A stretch of 64,000 nucleotides of DNA from an uncultured Lachnospiraceae bacterium (GTDB taxonomy: Bacteria; Bacillota; Clostridia; Lachnospirales; Lachnospiraceae). Below the pieces are notes generated by a model. The model was not told the DNA's origin. It searched no databases and saw only the letters and a program-made list of their open reading frames with translations. Where the stretch lies: contig CAJTYM010000001.1 of the NCBI GenBank assembly GCA_910583835.1, positions 104,987-168,986 on the forward strand, given 5' to 3'. Of this stretch, positions 44,164-54,600 are shown in pieces. The position numbers and the translations under genes were made by a program. Numbering within the stretch: position 1 is the first letter of the stretch; each line of letters opens with the position of its first letter.

Positions 44164-44898
44164 ATGATGGCAAGCAGCACAAATAAGTTGAAAATCACGT
44201 TATGGGTTTCTGTGGTATATGTTTTATCGTTTATATGTTATGTACCTACATTGTTAGAACAAAACGGAATTACTATTCCTGATATATTACTGTACTTAAA
44301 ATACTTATATGTATGTATTCCCGCTATAGCTGCTATTTTTCTGTTGATATGCGAGCAAAACATCAAGGATTACTTTACGCAAATGTTTTCGGGGAAAATA
44401 ACTATCAAATATATTTTGATATGGGCTATATGTATGGTTGCAGGAATATTCGGCTCTTATTGCTATTCGTTCATAGCAGAAACAGACGTATATAAAAATA
44501 CATATTCGAAAGTAACATCACTATTGACAAGCTGTACATATCTGCTAATAACAGCGTTTGTTGAAGAAATAGCGTGGCGAGGATTTCTGCTTGAACGAAT
44601 TCCTTTTAAGAAAATCAATAGTGTTCTATTTGTTGGCGTAGTTTGGGCAATATGGCACATGCCAATGTGGATAATAAGAAATTCATTGGGCATTGAACAA
44701 ATTATTTGTTTTTGTATCTGGACATTGCTTGTTTCTGTTGTTTTAGGTCTAACCTATTATCAATGCAGAAATATATTGCTTATTGCTATTATGCACGCAA
44801 CTTTCAATATCTGTTATTTAGCGCCGACGCTATACAACATTGCTGTATTGACAATCGTAATTTCTGTGAAAACTGTAATTAGAAATCTGATAGCTTAA
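44164..44898 (+). CDS. CPBP-family intramembrane metalloprotease
   Basis: A membrane protein of about 244 residues with six to eight helices and the CPBP/Abi motifs: EE-x3-R in FVEEIAWRGFLLERI (~132), the His in WAIWHMPMW (~164) and HATFN (~210). These residues form the active site of the Rce1-like family. Bacterial members are often linked to bacteriocin self-protection or envelope processing. The coding DNA is clearly more AT-rich than the neighbours and it stands on the opposite strand, which hints at transfer. The start is ATG at 44164 with AGGAG five bases upstream; the next codon is also ATG. A plus-strand ABC-type ATPase gene follows after ~110 bases. Confidence 0.85.
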   Translation: MMASSTNKLKITLWVSVVYVLSFICYVPTLLEQNGITIPDILLYLKYLYVCIPAIAAIFLLICEQNIKDYFTQMFSGKITIKYILIWAICMVAGIFGSYCYSFIAETDVYKNTYSKVTSLLTSCTYLLITAFVEEIAWRGFLLERIPFKKINSVLFVGVVWAIWHMPMWIIRNSLGIEQIICFCIWTLLVSVVLGLTYYQCRNILLIAIMHATFNICYLAPTLYNIAVLTIVISVKTVIRNLIA

Positions 44899-45009
44899 TA
44901 GTTACAATGCAAAGATTATGTTATAATATGCCCTGAGAACATTTATCAGGAAAATTGAAATCTAACAGGAATAAATACAAACCAGAACGAAGACAGATTG
45001 GAGGACTTT

Positions 45010-46710
45010 ATGAAGACATCGACAGATTTAAGAGAATTACTGAACCGCATTGACCACAGAGGCTATCCGGCTTACAAAGATACGAGGGGAAGCTGGCAGT
45101 TTGACGGCTATGTACTTTCCATCGACCATGTTCAGGGAGACCCTTTTGCCGCTCCTTCCAAAGTGAGCGTACATGTCCCGGGAAAACTGGCGGCCTTTCC
45201 CACAGAACTTTATGATGAAAAACATAAACGAATTGCCCTGCAGGATTACCTTATCCGGCAATTTTCCAGACAGGTCCAAGCATTTACCTTCAAGGCAAAA
45301 GGCTCCGGCAAAAGCGGCCTGATTTCTGTCAGCCGTTGCGGACAGGAAATGTTAGAGCGTACCGCTTGCGAGATTGATAAGAATGGCATGGTCATCGTAC
45401 GCATGGAAATTGGATTTCCAGCCAATGGAAGAACCATTAATGCCAGGGAATTATGCAAAATCCTCTTTGATTTCCTCCCAAACTGTGTTAAAAAGTCCCT
45501 TTATTACCGCTCCTTAGATTCTAAAGCGGTACAAAAGAACAAAGAATTGTCTGAAGACCAGCAGTTTATTCGCCAGGAACTTTCCCGACTGAACCTGGCT
45601 GCTTTTGTGGCAAATGAGTCCATTCTGCCCAGGGAATCGGGCGTTTCCGACCGTCCAATGAAGGAAGCCGTGCCATTCCTCTCTCCAAAATCCATGGAAG
45701 TGACGCTTAACCTTCCATACCACGGAAAAATTATCGGTATGGGCATCCCACAGGGAATCACTCTGGTGGTCGGCGGCGGCTACCACGGCAAATCCACGCT
45801 GCTGAAAGCTCTGGAACTTGGCGTCTATAACCATATTGCCGGCGATGGCAGGGAATATGTCATCACTGACAATACTGCCATGAAAATCCGCGCCGAGGAT
45901 GGCAGGAGCATCAAACAGGTGGATATCTCCATGTTCATCAATAACCTGCCCAACAAAAAAGATACGCTTCATTTTTGTACGGAAGATGCCAGCGGCAGTA
46001 CCTCCCAGGCAGCCAATGTTGTGGAAGCAATAGAAATGGGCACAAACCTTCTGCTGATTGATGAAGATACCAGTGCAACTAATTTTATGATTCGGGATGA
46101 ATTGATGCAAAGAGTTGTCAACCGCAAATCTGAACCGATTACGCCCTTTATTGACAGGGTAGAGGAATTGTCCGAGAAGCGTGGGATTTCTACCATCCTT
46201 GTCGCCGGCAGTTCCGGTTCTTATTTCCACAAGGCAGACTGTATCATCCAGATGGACCACTACCTTCCCAAAGATATCACGGAATTTGCCAAAGAAGAGG
46301 CAGCAGCATTTCCATTGCCGGAAGAGCCAGTCTCACCTGCAGCCGAACCGTCTTACCAGAGGGTGGTCAAACCAGATGGCGCTTTTCGCAAAAACGACCG
46401 CATTAAGATTAAGACGCAAGGAAAAGATTCCATTGTCATCAACAAAGACACCATTGATTTGCGCTATGTGGAACAACTGACTGACACGGAACAGCTGGGA
46501 ACGCTGGGACAGCTGATGAAATATGCCCAGCTTCAACTCTTTGACGGAAAACGCACATTGGGGAATGCGGCAGAAGAACTTTGGAAAATCTTAGATACTA
46601 AAGGGCTTCCTGCCGTCTGTGGAGGAAGCTACGTTCCCGGCGGCTACGCACTGCCCAGGAAACAGGAAATCTATGCCTGCCTGAACCGTTACCGTCAGCT
46701 GCGGATGTAA
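45010..46710 (+). CDS. Predicted ABC-class ATPase (PF09818 family)
   Basis: A soluble protein of about 566 residues with one ATPase core: P-loop GGGYHGKSTLLKAL (~256) and Walker B LLIDEDTSATNF (~345). An N-terminal domain (~1-240) and a C-terminal domain (~440-566, RYVEQLTDTEQLGTLGQLM) complete the PF09818 layout. It has no membrane helices and no transporter partner, so it is not an importer subunit. The family is found in many Firmicutes without a settled function; nucleic-acid-linked work is a guess. ATG at 45010 has GGAGG five bases upstream. A perfect 15-base inverted repeat and then a bidirectional terminator follow. Confidence 0.88.
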   Translation: MKTSTDLRELLNRIDHRGYPAYKDTRGSWQFDGYVLSIDHVQGDPFAAPSKVSVHVPGKLAAFPTELYDEKHKRIALQDYLIRQFSRQVQAFTFKAKGSGKSGLISVSRCGQEMLERTACEIDKNGMVIVRMEIGFPANGRTINARELCKILFDFLPNCVKKSLYYRSLDSKAVQKNKELSEDQQFIRQELSRLNLAAFVANESILPRESGVSDRPMKEAVPFLSPKSMEVTLNLPYHGKIIGMGIPQGITLVVGGGYHGKSTLLKALELGVYNHIAGDGREYVITDNTAMKIRAEDGRSIKQVDISMFINNLPNKKDTLHFCTEDASGSTSQAANVVEAIEMGTNLLLIDEDTSATNFMIRDELMQRVVNRKSEPITPFIDRVEELSEKRGISTILVAGSSGSYFHKADCIIQMDHYLPKDITEFAKEEAAAFPLPEEPVSPAAEPSYQRVVKPDGAFRKNDRIKIKTQGKDSIVINKDTIDLRYVEQLTDTEQLGTLGQLMKYAQLQLFDGKRTLGNAAEELWKILDTKGLPAVCGGSYVPGGYALPRKQEIYACLNRYRQLRM

Positions 46711-46720
46711 GAGCATATTC

Positions 46721-46757
46721 TTATAGTAAACGCATGAAATGAATGCGTTTACTATAA
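46721..46757. other. Perfect 15-base inverted repeat downstream of the ABC-ATPase gene
   Basis: Arms TTATAGTAAACGCAT (46721-46735) and ATGCGTTTACTATAA (46743-46757) with a 7-base loop, 10 bases after the stop. There is no U-run, so it is more likely an mRNA 3' stabiliser or binding site than an ordinary terminator. Confidence 0.6.
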
Positions 46758-46888
46758 CATAACATGAAAAGTGAAAAATCATACCATGTTATACAAAGTT
46801 TAGCTTCTGATGACACCATAACAGACACATGTTCAAGGCTGTCGACAGGTTCATTCCAAGAGAATCAAACAGTTCAGAGTATACAAAA

Positions 46889-46951
46889 AGGCTGCCACAG
46901 AAAGCAGCCAGAAACAATCTATTGTTTCTGATGCTGTTTTTGTGACAGCCT
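46889..46951. terminator. Bidirectional terminator between convergent genes
   Basis: Outer arms AGGCTG-c-CACA / TGTG-a-CAGCCT and inner arms AGAAACAAT / ATTGTTTCT (46910-46929). T-runs are present on both strands (CTCTTTTAC on plus, TTTTTGTAT on minus). It separates the plus-strand ATPase gene from the minus-strand GH146 gene. The rest of the gap 46711-47023 shows nothing else. Confidence 0.75.
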
Positions 46952-47023
46952 CTTTTACTTCATCTTTGTATCCAAGCCTTTACAAGCCTCTATAAATAAC
47001 GAACAGAAATAGTACCTCTATTC

Positions 47024-50000
47024 CTACTTCACGGTAATCTTGCATTTTGCCTTTACTTTCGGATTCGATTTACTCGTAACAGTAATCGTTGCCTTACCTT
47101 TTTTCTTAGCTGTTATCTTACCCGATTTGCTGACCGTTGCCACCTTCTTGTTGCTGCTCTGATAAGTGACTTTCTTGTTGGTTGCATTTTTCGGCTTAAT
47201 GGTAGCTTTCAGCTTATAGCTCTTCCTGACCTTGAGGATCTTTGATTTGGCGCTTATTTTTAAGTTCTTAACAGGATTCACTACCTGGATAGTAACTGTC
47301 TTCTTGATGCCTGCGACCTCTGCCGTTACTTTGACCTTGCCGACTTTCTTCTTTGCCTTCAAGGTTGCTGTGCTGCCATTTGCTTTTATTGTGGCAAATT
47401 TATTGGAGTTGATGGACCATTTTACATCGCCTTTGAGGTTCGTCAGCTTTGCCTTGAGCTTGAGGCTCTTGCCCTTCGCCAAATCCGCAGTTCCCGTGAT
47501 TTCAAGGGAAGGCTTCTTTACCGTAATGGTGCAGGAAGCCTTAAGGCTGCTGTTGCCCTTGCTGGCAGCTGTGATAACAGCCGTTCCCTGTTTCTTTGCC
47601 GTTACATTGCCATTCTGGTCTACATCTGCCACAGACTGGTTGCCGCTGCTCCAGGTTAACTGTTTATCGGCAGCATTGGCAGATGTTACCGTACAAGTTA
47701 ATTTTACAGTCTCTCCTACGGATAATGATGCACTCTTAGGACTGATATCAATACTGCCGGCTGATGGTGGTATTGATGATGCAAGTGTAATTAACACACT
47801 ATAATCTGCCTGAGTTTCATGGTCTTCGGCAAATACGCGCAGATTTACTGTGGTGGCATCGCCGCTCAGCGTAATCCTCTTTGCCCTCGTATCATCTGTG
47901 AGGACGTCATTGACGTAAAGCAGACCAAACTCATCTGCAAGTTCTGTCTTCATCTCTACCTGCTGCGTACCTTTGGGCACGACAATCTGATAGCCATTGC
48001 CAGTCTTAGTAACTGTCCCTACGTTGGAAGTAAGGTTTCTGATGCCTGCATTGTGGCTGTATTCCGTCATTGTACCTGCATTCTTCCAAAGCCTTGGGGA
48101 TTCTTCCCCTTCCTTGCCGCTGAAAGAAATCCGCAATACATCTCTGCTGTCTATTTCTCCCGTAGTGTCATCTCTTAATTCATACAGTTCTGCTGTTTCC
48201 ACAATCTCTGCCGGAATCTCATACCTGACGGTATAGGTTTCTTCCTCACCCTTATAATCAAGTAAATCTTGTGCAATCACAGTATCGCCAACTTTAATTA
48301 CCATGGTCTTACCGTTATCTTCCTTGGAATATTGGCAGCTGATATAATTCTTCTTGCTCTTATCTACCTTAAACAGATACGAGAAACTTCCCCCTGCTTT
48401 CGCATAGCGGGTCAGATCGCCCATATCTCCGACTGAACCCTCTCCTTCTTCTTCTATATGTGGATATTTCTGCTCATTTCCTTCTGTCTGTGTCCCATAA
48501 CCAATTCCTACACTGCTCAAATCAACACGTGCATCACGGCCTGCTTCTTTGGAAGCTAATACCTGCTGCTGCATAACCTCAGGGTCTAATTCGTGGAACA
48601 GCCAGTATATACCGTATCTCTGTTCCGTAATCCTATAGTAAGGCGTAAATACTAAATCTTCCTCTCCGCCCCAGTCTATACCCGTCAGGGTAAAGGTCAG
48701 TGAATTCGCATCCTTTACCAGATGTTTTTCAATATTTGCAATATATTCCGCCACTGTATCTTCTGCCAATACATTAAGGTTTTCCGCATTCAAAGTACCC
48801 TGATTGGAAGTGCCGCCGTACCCTGCGTTGGTTGTCCTCTCCTGTCCATTGACAATCTTGGTCCTGCAGACATCACATTGCACGCCTATCTGGTAAGTAC
48901 CTCTCTTATCATCTATGCCAAGTTCTGCTGCCAGAACGATTGGGCCATACTTAAATCCATAAGTAGTCCCGGCATTGTCGGGCAGCGTGTAAGCACGAAT
49001 ACCCATCGGCAGCGTCAGTTCTACTTGATCGTTAGCGCTCCATGTCCTGTTGAGGGAAATATAGCCATTGCTGACTACTGCATTCTGCACTGCCCCATTT
49101 ACTTTCACGACAGGATTGCCTATCGTCCAGTCCGGCACACGCAGACGCAAATCAAACGCTGCGTTTGCTTTACCGTCTAACAATCCAACAGTAAACAATG
49201 TCTTATCCGTATCAGGAATGAATGACTCCTGTTTTAAGATGACGCCTTTGTCTTTCCAGGTAACATCGGAACTCGTATACTGGTTGACAATAAGTTTATC
49301 TCTTGTGTAATAATAGAAACTGTCGCCTAACTTCGTAAAATTCTCAAGGCCCGTTCCGGTACAGCACCAAAAATAATTTTTTTCCAAATCAGGATTACAG
49401 TATACTTTGAAATACCCAGTTGCCATCGGCTGGAAATAAGTGGTCATACCAGTTTCTTCGTTGACGCTTGCCATAATGGCATTGATAAACGTTGTCTCAT
49501 AATAGTCCGCATATTTCTTATCGCCTGTGATGCGGTATAATTCCCTTGTCAGTTTCAGCATATTGTGCGTATTACAAGTCTCACAGTTGCAGTGGGAACG
49601 CTCCAAATCAAGCACATTGTCTGCCCCGAAGAACTCACACTCACTGTTACCGCCCGTGATATATGTATGCTTCTCTGTAATTAAGGTCCAGAAAGCCTCC
49701 GCATACTGCAGATATTTCTCTTCATTCCCTTCATCCTTCAGTGCACGATAACGGTTCAGAGCACCCATGAATTTAGGAATCGTGCAGTTGGCATGTCTGC
49801 CATTCAATACGTTCGGTTCACCGGCAAGCACTCTGTCAAATAATGCCGTCTCGTCAAACTTATGTGCTGCTTCCTTAAAGTCATCGGCATTCGCATACCC
49901 TTCTGCCTTGGCATATTTATACAATTCATAGAGACAGTCGTTCATGCCGCCATATTCTACGCCCAATACACGGTTCTGGACTGTATCAGACCAGATGGAA

Positions 50001-51607
50001 ACCCTGTTAAATATCCACTCTCCCAAATCTTCTGCTACTAAGAGTGACGTCTCATTGCCTGTCAGTTTATAAGTTTCCACCAACCCATTGACAATTTTGT
50101 GCATCGTATACCATGGCACCCAGGTATCTGATGTCGTCCCCTGTTCCAATAAATCAAATTGTTTTTCCGGCTGATTTACGTTCGCCATTGTTGCGCCGAA
50201 GATAAATCCCGTGTTAAGTTTTTCCTGGCAGTCCCTAAGTTCATCAATAATGTATACTAAACGGTCTTCAAGTGTAAGCCCATCGTCTCCTACTTCTTCA
50301 CCATAACCGTTGGCAATTGCCTGTGCGACTGCTGCAAGATAATGTCCCATCGTATGCCCGCCAATACGGCTGTTCTCCCATCCGCCCGGATAAGGCTTGG
50401 AGGCGCCAGTTCCATTATTATGGATATCTTTTGCTTTAATCTCATCTGCTGTATATCCCGCTGTCAGGCGGAAATTATACATCAACCTGTCCGGATCGAA
50501 CTTATTTAGGAATTCTACATCTTTCTCCGTTACATTAATATAGTAATCATCCGTGAGAGCAACATCTTCATAAGCAAATTCCTCAAGTTCCTGCATATCG
50601 CTTGCAGCCATGACTTTTACCTGGAACTGCTTGGTCATGGAGAATTCCCCATAAGAGATGATAGCTGTCAAAGTCACTGGAATATCCGCGCTTCCCGCTG
50701 CAGGCCTGACTACTTTTCCAGCTGAAGATACGGCTGCCTCATTGGAACTGCTCCAGGCAATCGTTGATTCATTCTCTCCTGCTGTAGGAAGCACAATATC
50801 TGATTTCAGTTCTGTACTGCTTAAATTCAGAGCAGCGTAATCTTTGCTGACTCTCTTTTTGATTTCCTCCTCTGTCGGATCTTTGTACTCCTTAATCAGA
50901 ATATAACAAAGATTGATTGCTTTGTTATCATTGCCTGTTCCTCTCAAATTGACAGTCAATTCCCCATCCGTCACCTCAATCACTTTCTTGGCAGGCTTCT
51001 GGGCAGATGCTTCCACCTTTTCTTTCAAGGTAACCTGGCTGTCTTTGCCATAATTCAGGTAAGCATCAGGAGATTTTGACACGCCCCATGGGTCTGAACA
51101 GCAGATGGTAACTTCATACTTGCCGTTCTCCAACTCAAACTTATAATCCAAAGTGCGTGGGTCCTTGTTGCTCTCGAATTGGTTCTTGGTATAACGGTTC
51201 GATGCTGTCTTTGCCACATCTTTGTTTGCCGCATTGCTCTCATAAGGCCATGTATTATCTGTACTCACACCGCCTACTTCTTTGCCATCTTTACTTGCAA
51301 CGCCATTCTTAAGCGGGTCGCTGACATCATCCACAATGCCCCACTGATAACCCGTCTGTGGATCCTCGCCATAGACTTGATCTGTAACGCTGTTGTGCGT
51401 ACCAAACTGGTCGCCCTCACTTACCGTATCCACCACATAATCCCCACAGTCTACAAAATAGGCAATAGATGGATCCTTCCTATCTGCCAAAGTTGCTGCT
51501 TTCACTGTTCCTAATCCTACATTCGGCAATGACGTGATACATACTGCCGCCGTCAGGCAAGTTGCCGCCGCTTTCTGTAAAAAGCGTAAAATATTGTTTT
51601 TCTTCAT
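47024..51607 (-). CDS. Secreted GH146-type beta-L-arabinofuranosidase with Big domains
   Basis: A 1,527-residue secreted enzyme. Order: signal peptide (~1-37, ending VKA), a malectin/CBM-like N-terminal domain (~45-250), a degenerate Big domain (~252-335), DUF1680/GH146-like catalytic region (~345-1000, with RIGGHTMGHYLAAVAQA), a beta-sandwich (~1085-1190), a cadherin-like beta domain (~1205-1285), then three Big-like domains with the last lysine-rich (KCKITVK end). The predicted Zn/thiolate site is NCETC (E676, C678) and WCCTGTG (C748, C749). It should release beta-L-arabinofuranose. It follows the GH51 gene by 72 bases without a terminator, so the two are probably co-expressed, giving both anomers of arabinofuranosidase. 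Confidence 0.9.
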   Translation of the reverse strand: MKKNNILRFLQKAAATCLTAAVCITSLPNVGLGTVKAATLADRKDPSIAYFVDCGDYVVDTVSEGDQFGTHNSVTDQVYGEDPQTGYQWGIVDDVSDPLKNGVASKDGKEVGGVSTDNTWPYESNAANKDVAKTASNRYTKNQFESNKDPRTLDYKFELENGKYEVTICCSDPWGVSKSPDAYLNYGKDSQVTLKEKVEASAQKPAKKVIEVTDGELTVNLRGTGNDNKAINLCYILIKEYKDPTEEEIKKRVSKDYAALNLSSTELKSDIVLPTAGENESTIAWSSSNEAAVSSAGKVVRPAAGSADIPVTLTAIISYGEFSMTKQFQVKVMAASDMQELEEFAYEDVALTDDYYINVTEKDVEFLNKFDPDRLMYNFRLTAGYTADEIKAKDIHNNGTGASKPYPGGWENSRIGGHTMGHYLAAVAQAIANGYGEEVGDDGLTLEDRLVYIIDELRDCQEKLNTGFIFGATMANVNQPEKQFDLLEQGTTSDTWVPWYTMHKIVNGLVETYKLTGNETSLLVAEDLGEWIFNRVSIWSDTVQNRVLGVEYGGMNDCLYELYKYAKAEGYANADDFKEAAHKFDETALFDRVLAGEPNVLNGRHANCTIPKFMGALNRYRALKDEGNEEKYLQYAEAFWTLITEKHTYITGGNSECEFFGADNVLDLERSHCNCETCNTHNMLKLTRELYRITGDKKYADYYETTFINAIMASVNEETGMTTYFQPMATGYFKVYCNPDLEKNYFWCCTGTGLENFTKLGDSFYYYTRDKLIVNQYTSSDVTWKDKGVILKQESFIPDTDKTLFTVGLLDGKANAAFDLRLRVPDWTIGNPVVKVNGAVQNAVVSNGYISLNRTWSANDQVELTLPMGIRAYTLPDNAGTTYGFKYGPIVLAAELGIDDKRGTYQIGVQCDVCRTKIVNGQERTTNAGYGGTSNQGTLNAENLNVLAEDTVAEYIANIEKHLVKDANSLTFTLTGIDWGGEEDLVFTPYYRITEQRYGIYWLFHELDPEVMQQQVLASKEAGRDARVDLSSVGIGYGTQTEGNEQKYPHIEEEGEGSVGDMGDLTRYAKAGGSFSYLFKVDKSKKNYISCQYSKEDNGKTMVIKVGDTVIAQDLLDYKGEEETYTVRYEIPAEIVETAELYELRDDTTGEIDSRDVLRISFSGKEGEESPRLWKNAGTMTEYSHNAGIRNLTSNVGTVTKTGNGYQIVVPKGTQQVEMKTELADEFGLLYVNDVLTDDTRAKRITLSGDATTVNLRVFAEDHETQADYSVLITLASSIPPSAGSIDISPKSASLSVGETVKLTCTVTSANAADKQLTWSSGNQSVADVDQNGNVTAKKQGTAVITAASKGNSSLKASCTITVKKPSLEITGTADLAKGKSLKLKAKLTNLKGDVKWSINSNKFATIKANGSTATLKAKKKVGKVKVTAEVAGIKKTVTIQVVNPVKNLKISAKSKILKVRKSYKLKATIKPKNATNKKVTYQSSNKKVATVSKSGKITAKKKGKATITVTSKSNPKVKAKCKITVK

Positions 51608-51679
51608 TCAGTTTCTTCCTTCCATATTTTCATTATTTTATGTTGTATTTATAGCTGCCTCTGTTATCCTAATCATAAT

Positions 51680-54600
51680 TTACGTTACTTTTATCGTTAC
51701 CTTTGCTTTCTTGCCATTATAGGTCTTTACTGTAATTACAGCTTTTCCTTTCTTCTTCGCCTTGACAACCCCAGTCTTTGATACTGTAGCAATTTTCCGC
51801 TTGCTGGAAGAGTAAGTAAGTTTATAACTATAAGTATTTTTGGGGAACTTGACCTTAATGCGGTAAGTTTTGCCTTTTTTGAGGTTCTTCTGCTTCGTCT
51901 TTATGGTAATCTTGCTTGGCTTTTTCTTGACAGTAACGGTACACTTCTTCAGCTTGCCATTAGGCGTCTTTGCCATAATTACAGATTTTCCAGGTTTCTT
52001 GCCGGTAATCTTTCCATTTTGGACAGCGACAACTGATTTCTTGCTCGTAGTCCATGCTACTGCCTGAGATACGCCTGCCGGCTTCACAGTCGCTTTCAAC
52101 GTCACTTTTTCACCCTGCCCAATGGTAATCGCCTTGCCGACATTTAAGGTCACGTCCGTTGGGCTTTTCTGTTCCTGTCCCGGCTGTGGCTGCGGCTTCG
52201 GTTGTGGCTGCGGTGTTGGTGTAACGCTGCCCTGGGATAACGGCACACGGATAACATTTACAGAACTTCCCAAAAGCTGGTATGTAAGTTGATTGTCCTT
52301 AATATCCTGCATTGCAGTAACGGGGCTAACCACTTCATTTCCTATGGCATTGGCATCGTTGGCGCTTCCGGTCAGCCTTGTGATTTCAGCTTTGCTTCCC
52401 ACATTCAGGTTCTTAAAATTAAGCTGAATGGATTTCCTCTGCCTGTCTGCATTCACCAGTTTGATATATACATTCTTGTCATCTTTGTTCACTACCTGGT
52501 AAATATCTGTCTGGTATTGGTGTAAGGCGCTTGAAAAATCATACTTTGCCGTATCTGCATTGCTTACAGCAGCGCTGGTATAATTTGCCTCCAACTTCCC
52601 ATTTACCCCATAGTTAAAAGAAATAGCCATGGCATCATTCGTCTGGATTGCAGTAAGATTTTGCGTATTAAAATGTTTATTGGCATAATTATTGCCTAGT
52701 TTCTTTGTCACAAGATCCGTACTGCCGCGCTGCTGCCTGGTAACCTCCATATCAGCGCCCTCTGCCCCGATGTGATACCAATAATACTGTTCGTCATATC
52801 CTGCTCCGATGACAAATCCGCCGCTGCCGGAAGTCTTGACAGCCCCTTCTACTTTAACTTGGAAATCCGTCCATTTTTCTTCCACTGCCCTTGACAGGTA
52901 TAAAGCATTGATTCCGTCTGTCCCTGAGAAATTGAGACGTCCGTTCTGCACATAAAAACCATTGCTCCCCTGGCTGCCAAAGGTTGCCCATCCTGTTGAT
53001 TCATCATTGAAGTCATCTTCTAAAAGTACCTTGCCATCTTTGTCGTACACTGTTATCTTGTCTATGTAGCCTTCGGCAGAACTCATTCCCAGTATCGGGC
53101 TTCCATAATGGCTGTAGTCTTTGTCTGCTGACTGCAGTTCTGTACCAATCAAATCGGATCCATAATTATTGGAAAACATTTTCTGTACATAATAATTAGT
53201 TGATTTCGCCGTATTAAATTCATCAAAATAAATTAAGTCATGGTCCCAGCTGCCATTGCCTACTTTATAAAGCAAAGGTGCATAGGAAATATTTGTCACT
53301 ACATCTGCATTGCGCTCTAACCCGGTGATATAACATGCCTCGGCAAGCGCCGTGTAATATTTGTTGGCTCCGCGGACGGCATATTCTCCTACAAAAATGT
53401 CGCTTCCGCCCTGGTCGGTGCGTTGGTAATAATCGTAACGGTCAGAGTAATTGTACATGAAAGATTCTGACTCATAATAATGTTCATCCACAAGCGTTTC
53501 CCCTGGCATCGTCTGCGCCAGGCGGTCATACGCATATTCCAGTGAACGTGAGAAATATCCATCGCCGCCAGGATTGGAATTGGAGGTCGGTCCTGCACTG
53601 GAAATAATATGGAGCTCATGTCCCGGATAATTCTGTTTTGCATAAGCCTCCACTGCCTCTTTAATGACATCAAAGTTATCAAAATATTTGGCAAATGCAT
53701 TTTCATTGCCTATTCCCAGATATTTGAGGTTAAAAGGCTGCTGATGCCCATTCTGTGCACGTTTTTCTGCCCATTCATTGGTGTTCGCATCGCCCCAGCA
53801 GTAATCGAGAAGCTGTGTTGCCATATCTATAAATTCCTGCAATCCCTCCCCAGTCTTGGCATCTACATCCTTGGTCTCATATTGGCAGAGAAGCCCGGCA
53901 CTGAGAATTGGAAATGGCTCCATACCGAAATCTTCACATAATGACAAAAGTTCATGGTAACCAAATCCATAAGACTGCATATAGCCCCAGGTCCGTCCAT
54001 TATTGTTGCCAAAGTTCTCCCAACGGTTCGTATTGCTCCTTCTCTCTTCCAAAGGCCCAACCGAATCTCTCCAGTCATAGAGCCCTTCCCAGTTAAATCC
54101 TTCCACGATACATCCGCCCGGAAAACGCATGAACTTAGGATTCAGATCCATCATTAAATCTACCAAATCCTTGCGCACACCCACGCCATATGCATAATTC
54201 TGATTGCCATAGCCGTAACTGTCATGTGGCACAACTGACACCATATCCAGAAAAAGCTCATCTCCTGTGCCCGCACCTTCCACGGAAAGCACCAATTTTC
54301 CTTTGGTGTTGACTGATACTTTTGAGGTCAGGTCTGCGGAAACTTTTTTCCATTTTCCATCAGCATTAAGGTCAATCTCCTGTTCATCTGTAATATTGCT
54401 ATTGCTGCTGTCAGCTAATTTGACTTTTAACTTGCCTTTATATCCTTGAGGAGCTTTTGCAAATACGGAAAACGTATAAATTCCTGCCTGTTTCGCCGCA
54501 TCATATGGTTTTACCGGCATTGCTGCACTGTTAGGGCTGTCCTGCGGAGCAAAGCCGCCGTTTTCCAATGTAATATTTCCGGTAATCACTGCGCAGTGAG

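Noticed and set aside
45010..46710. ATPase subunit of a sugar importer for the lone binding lipoprotein
   Set aside because: It belongs to the soluble PF09818 family, lies on the other strand and has no membrane partner.
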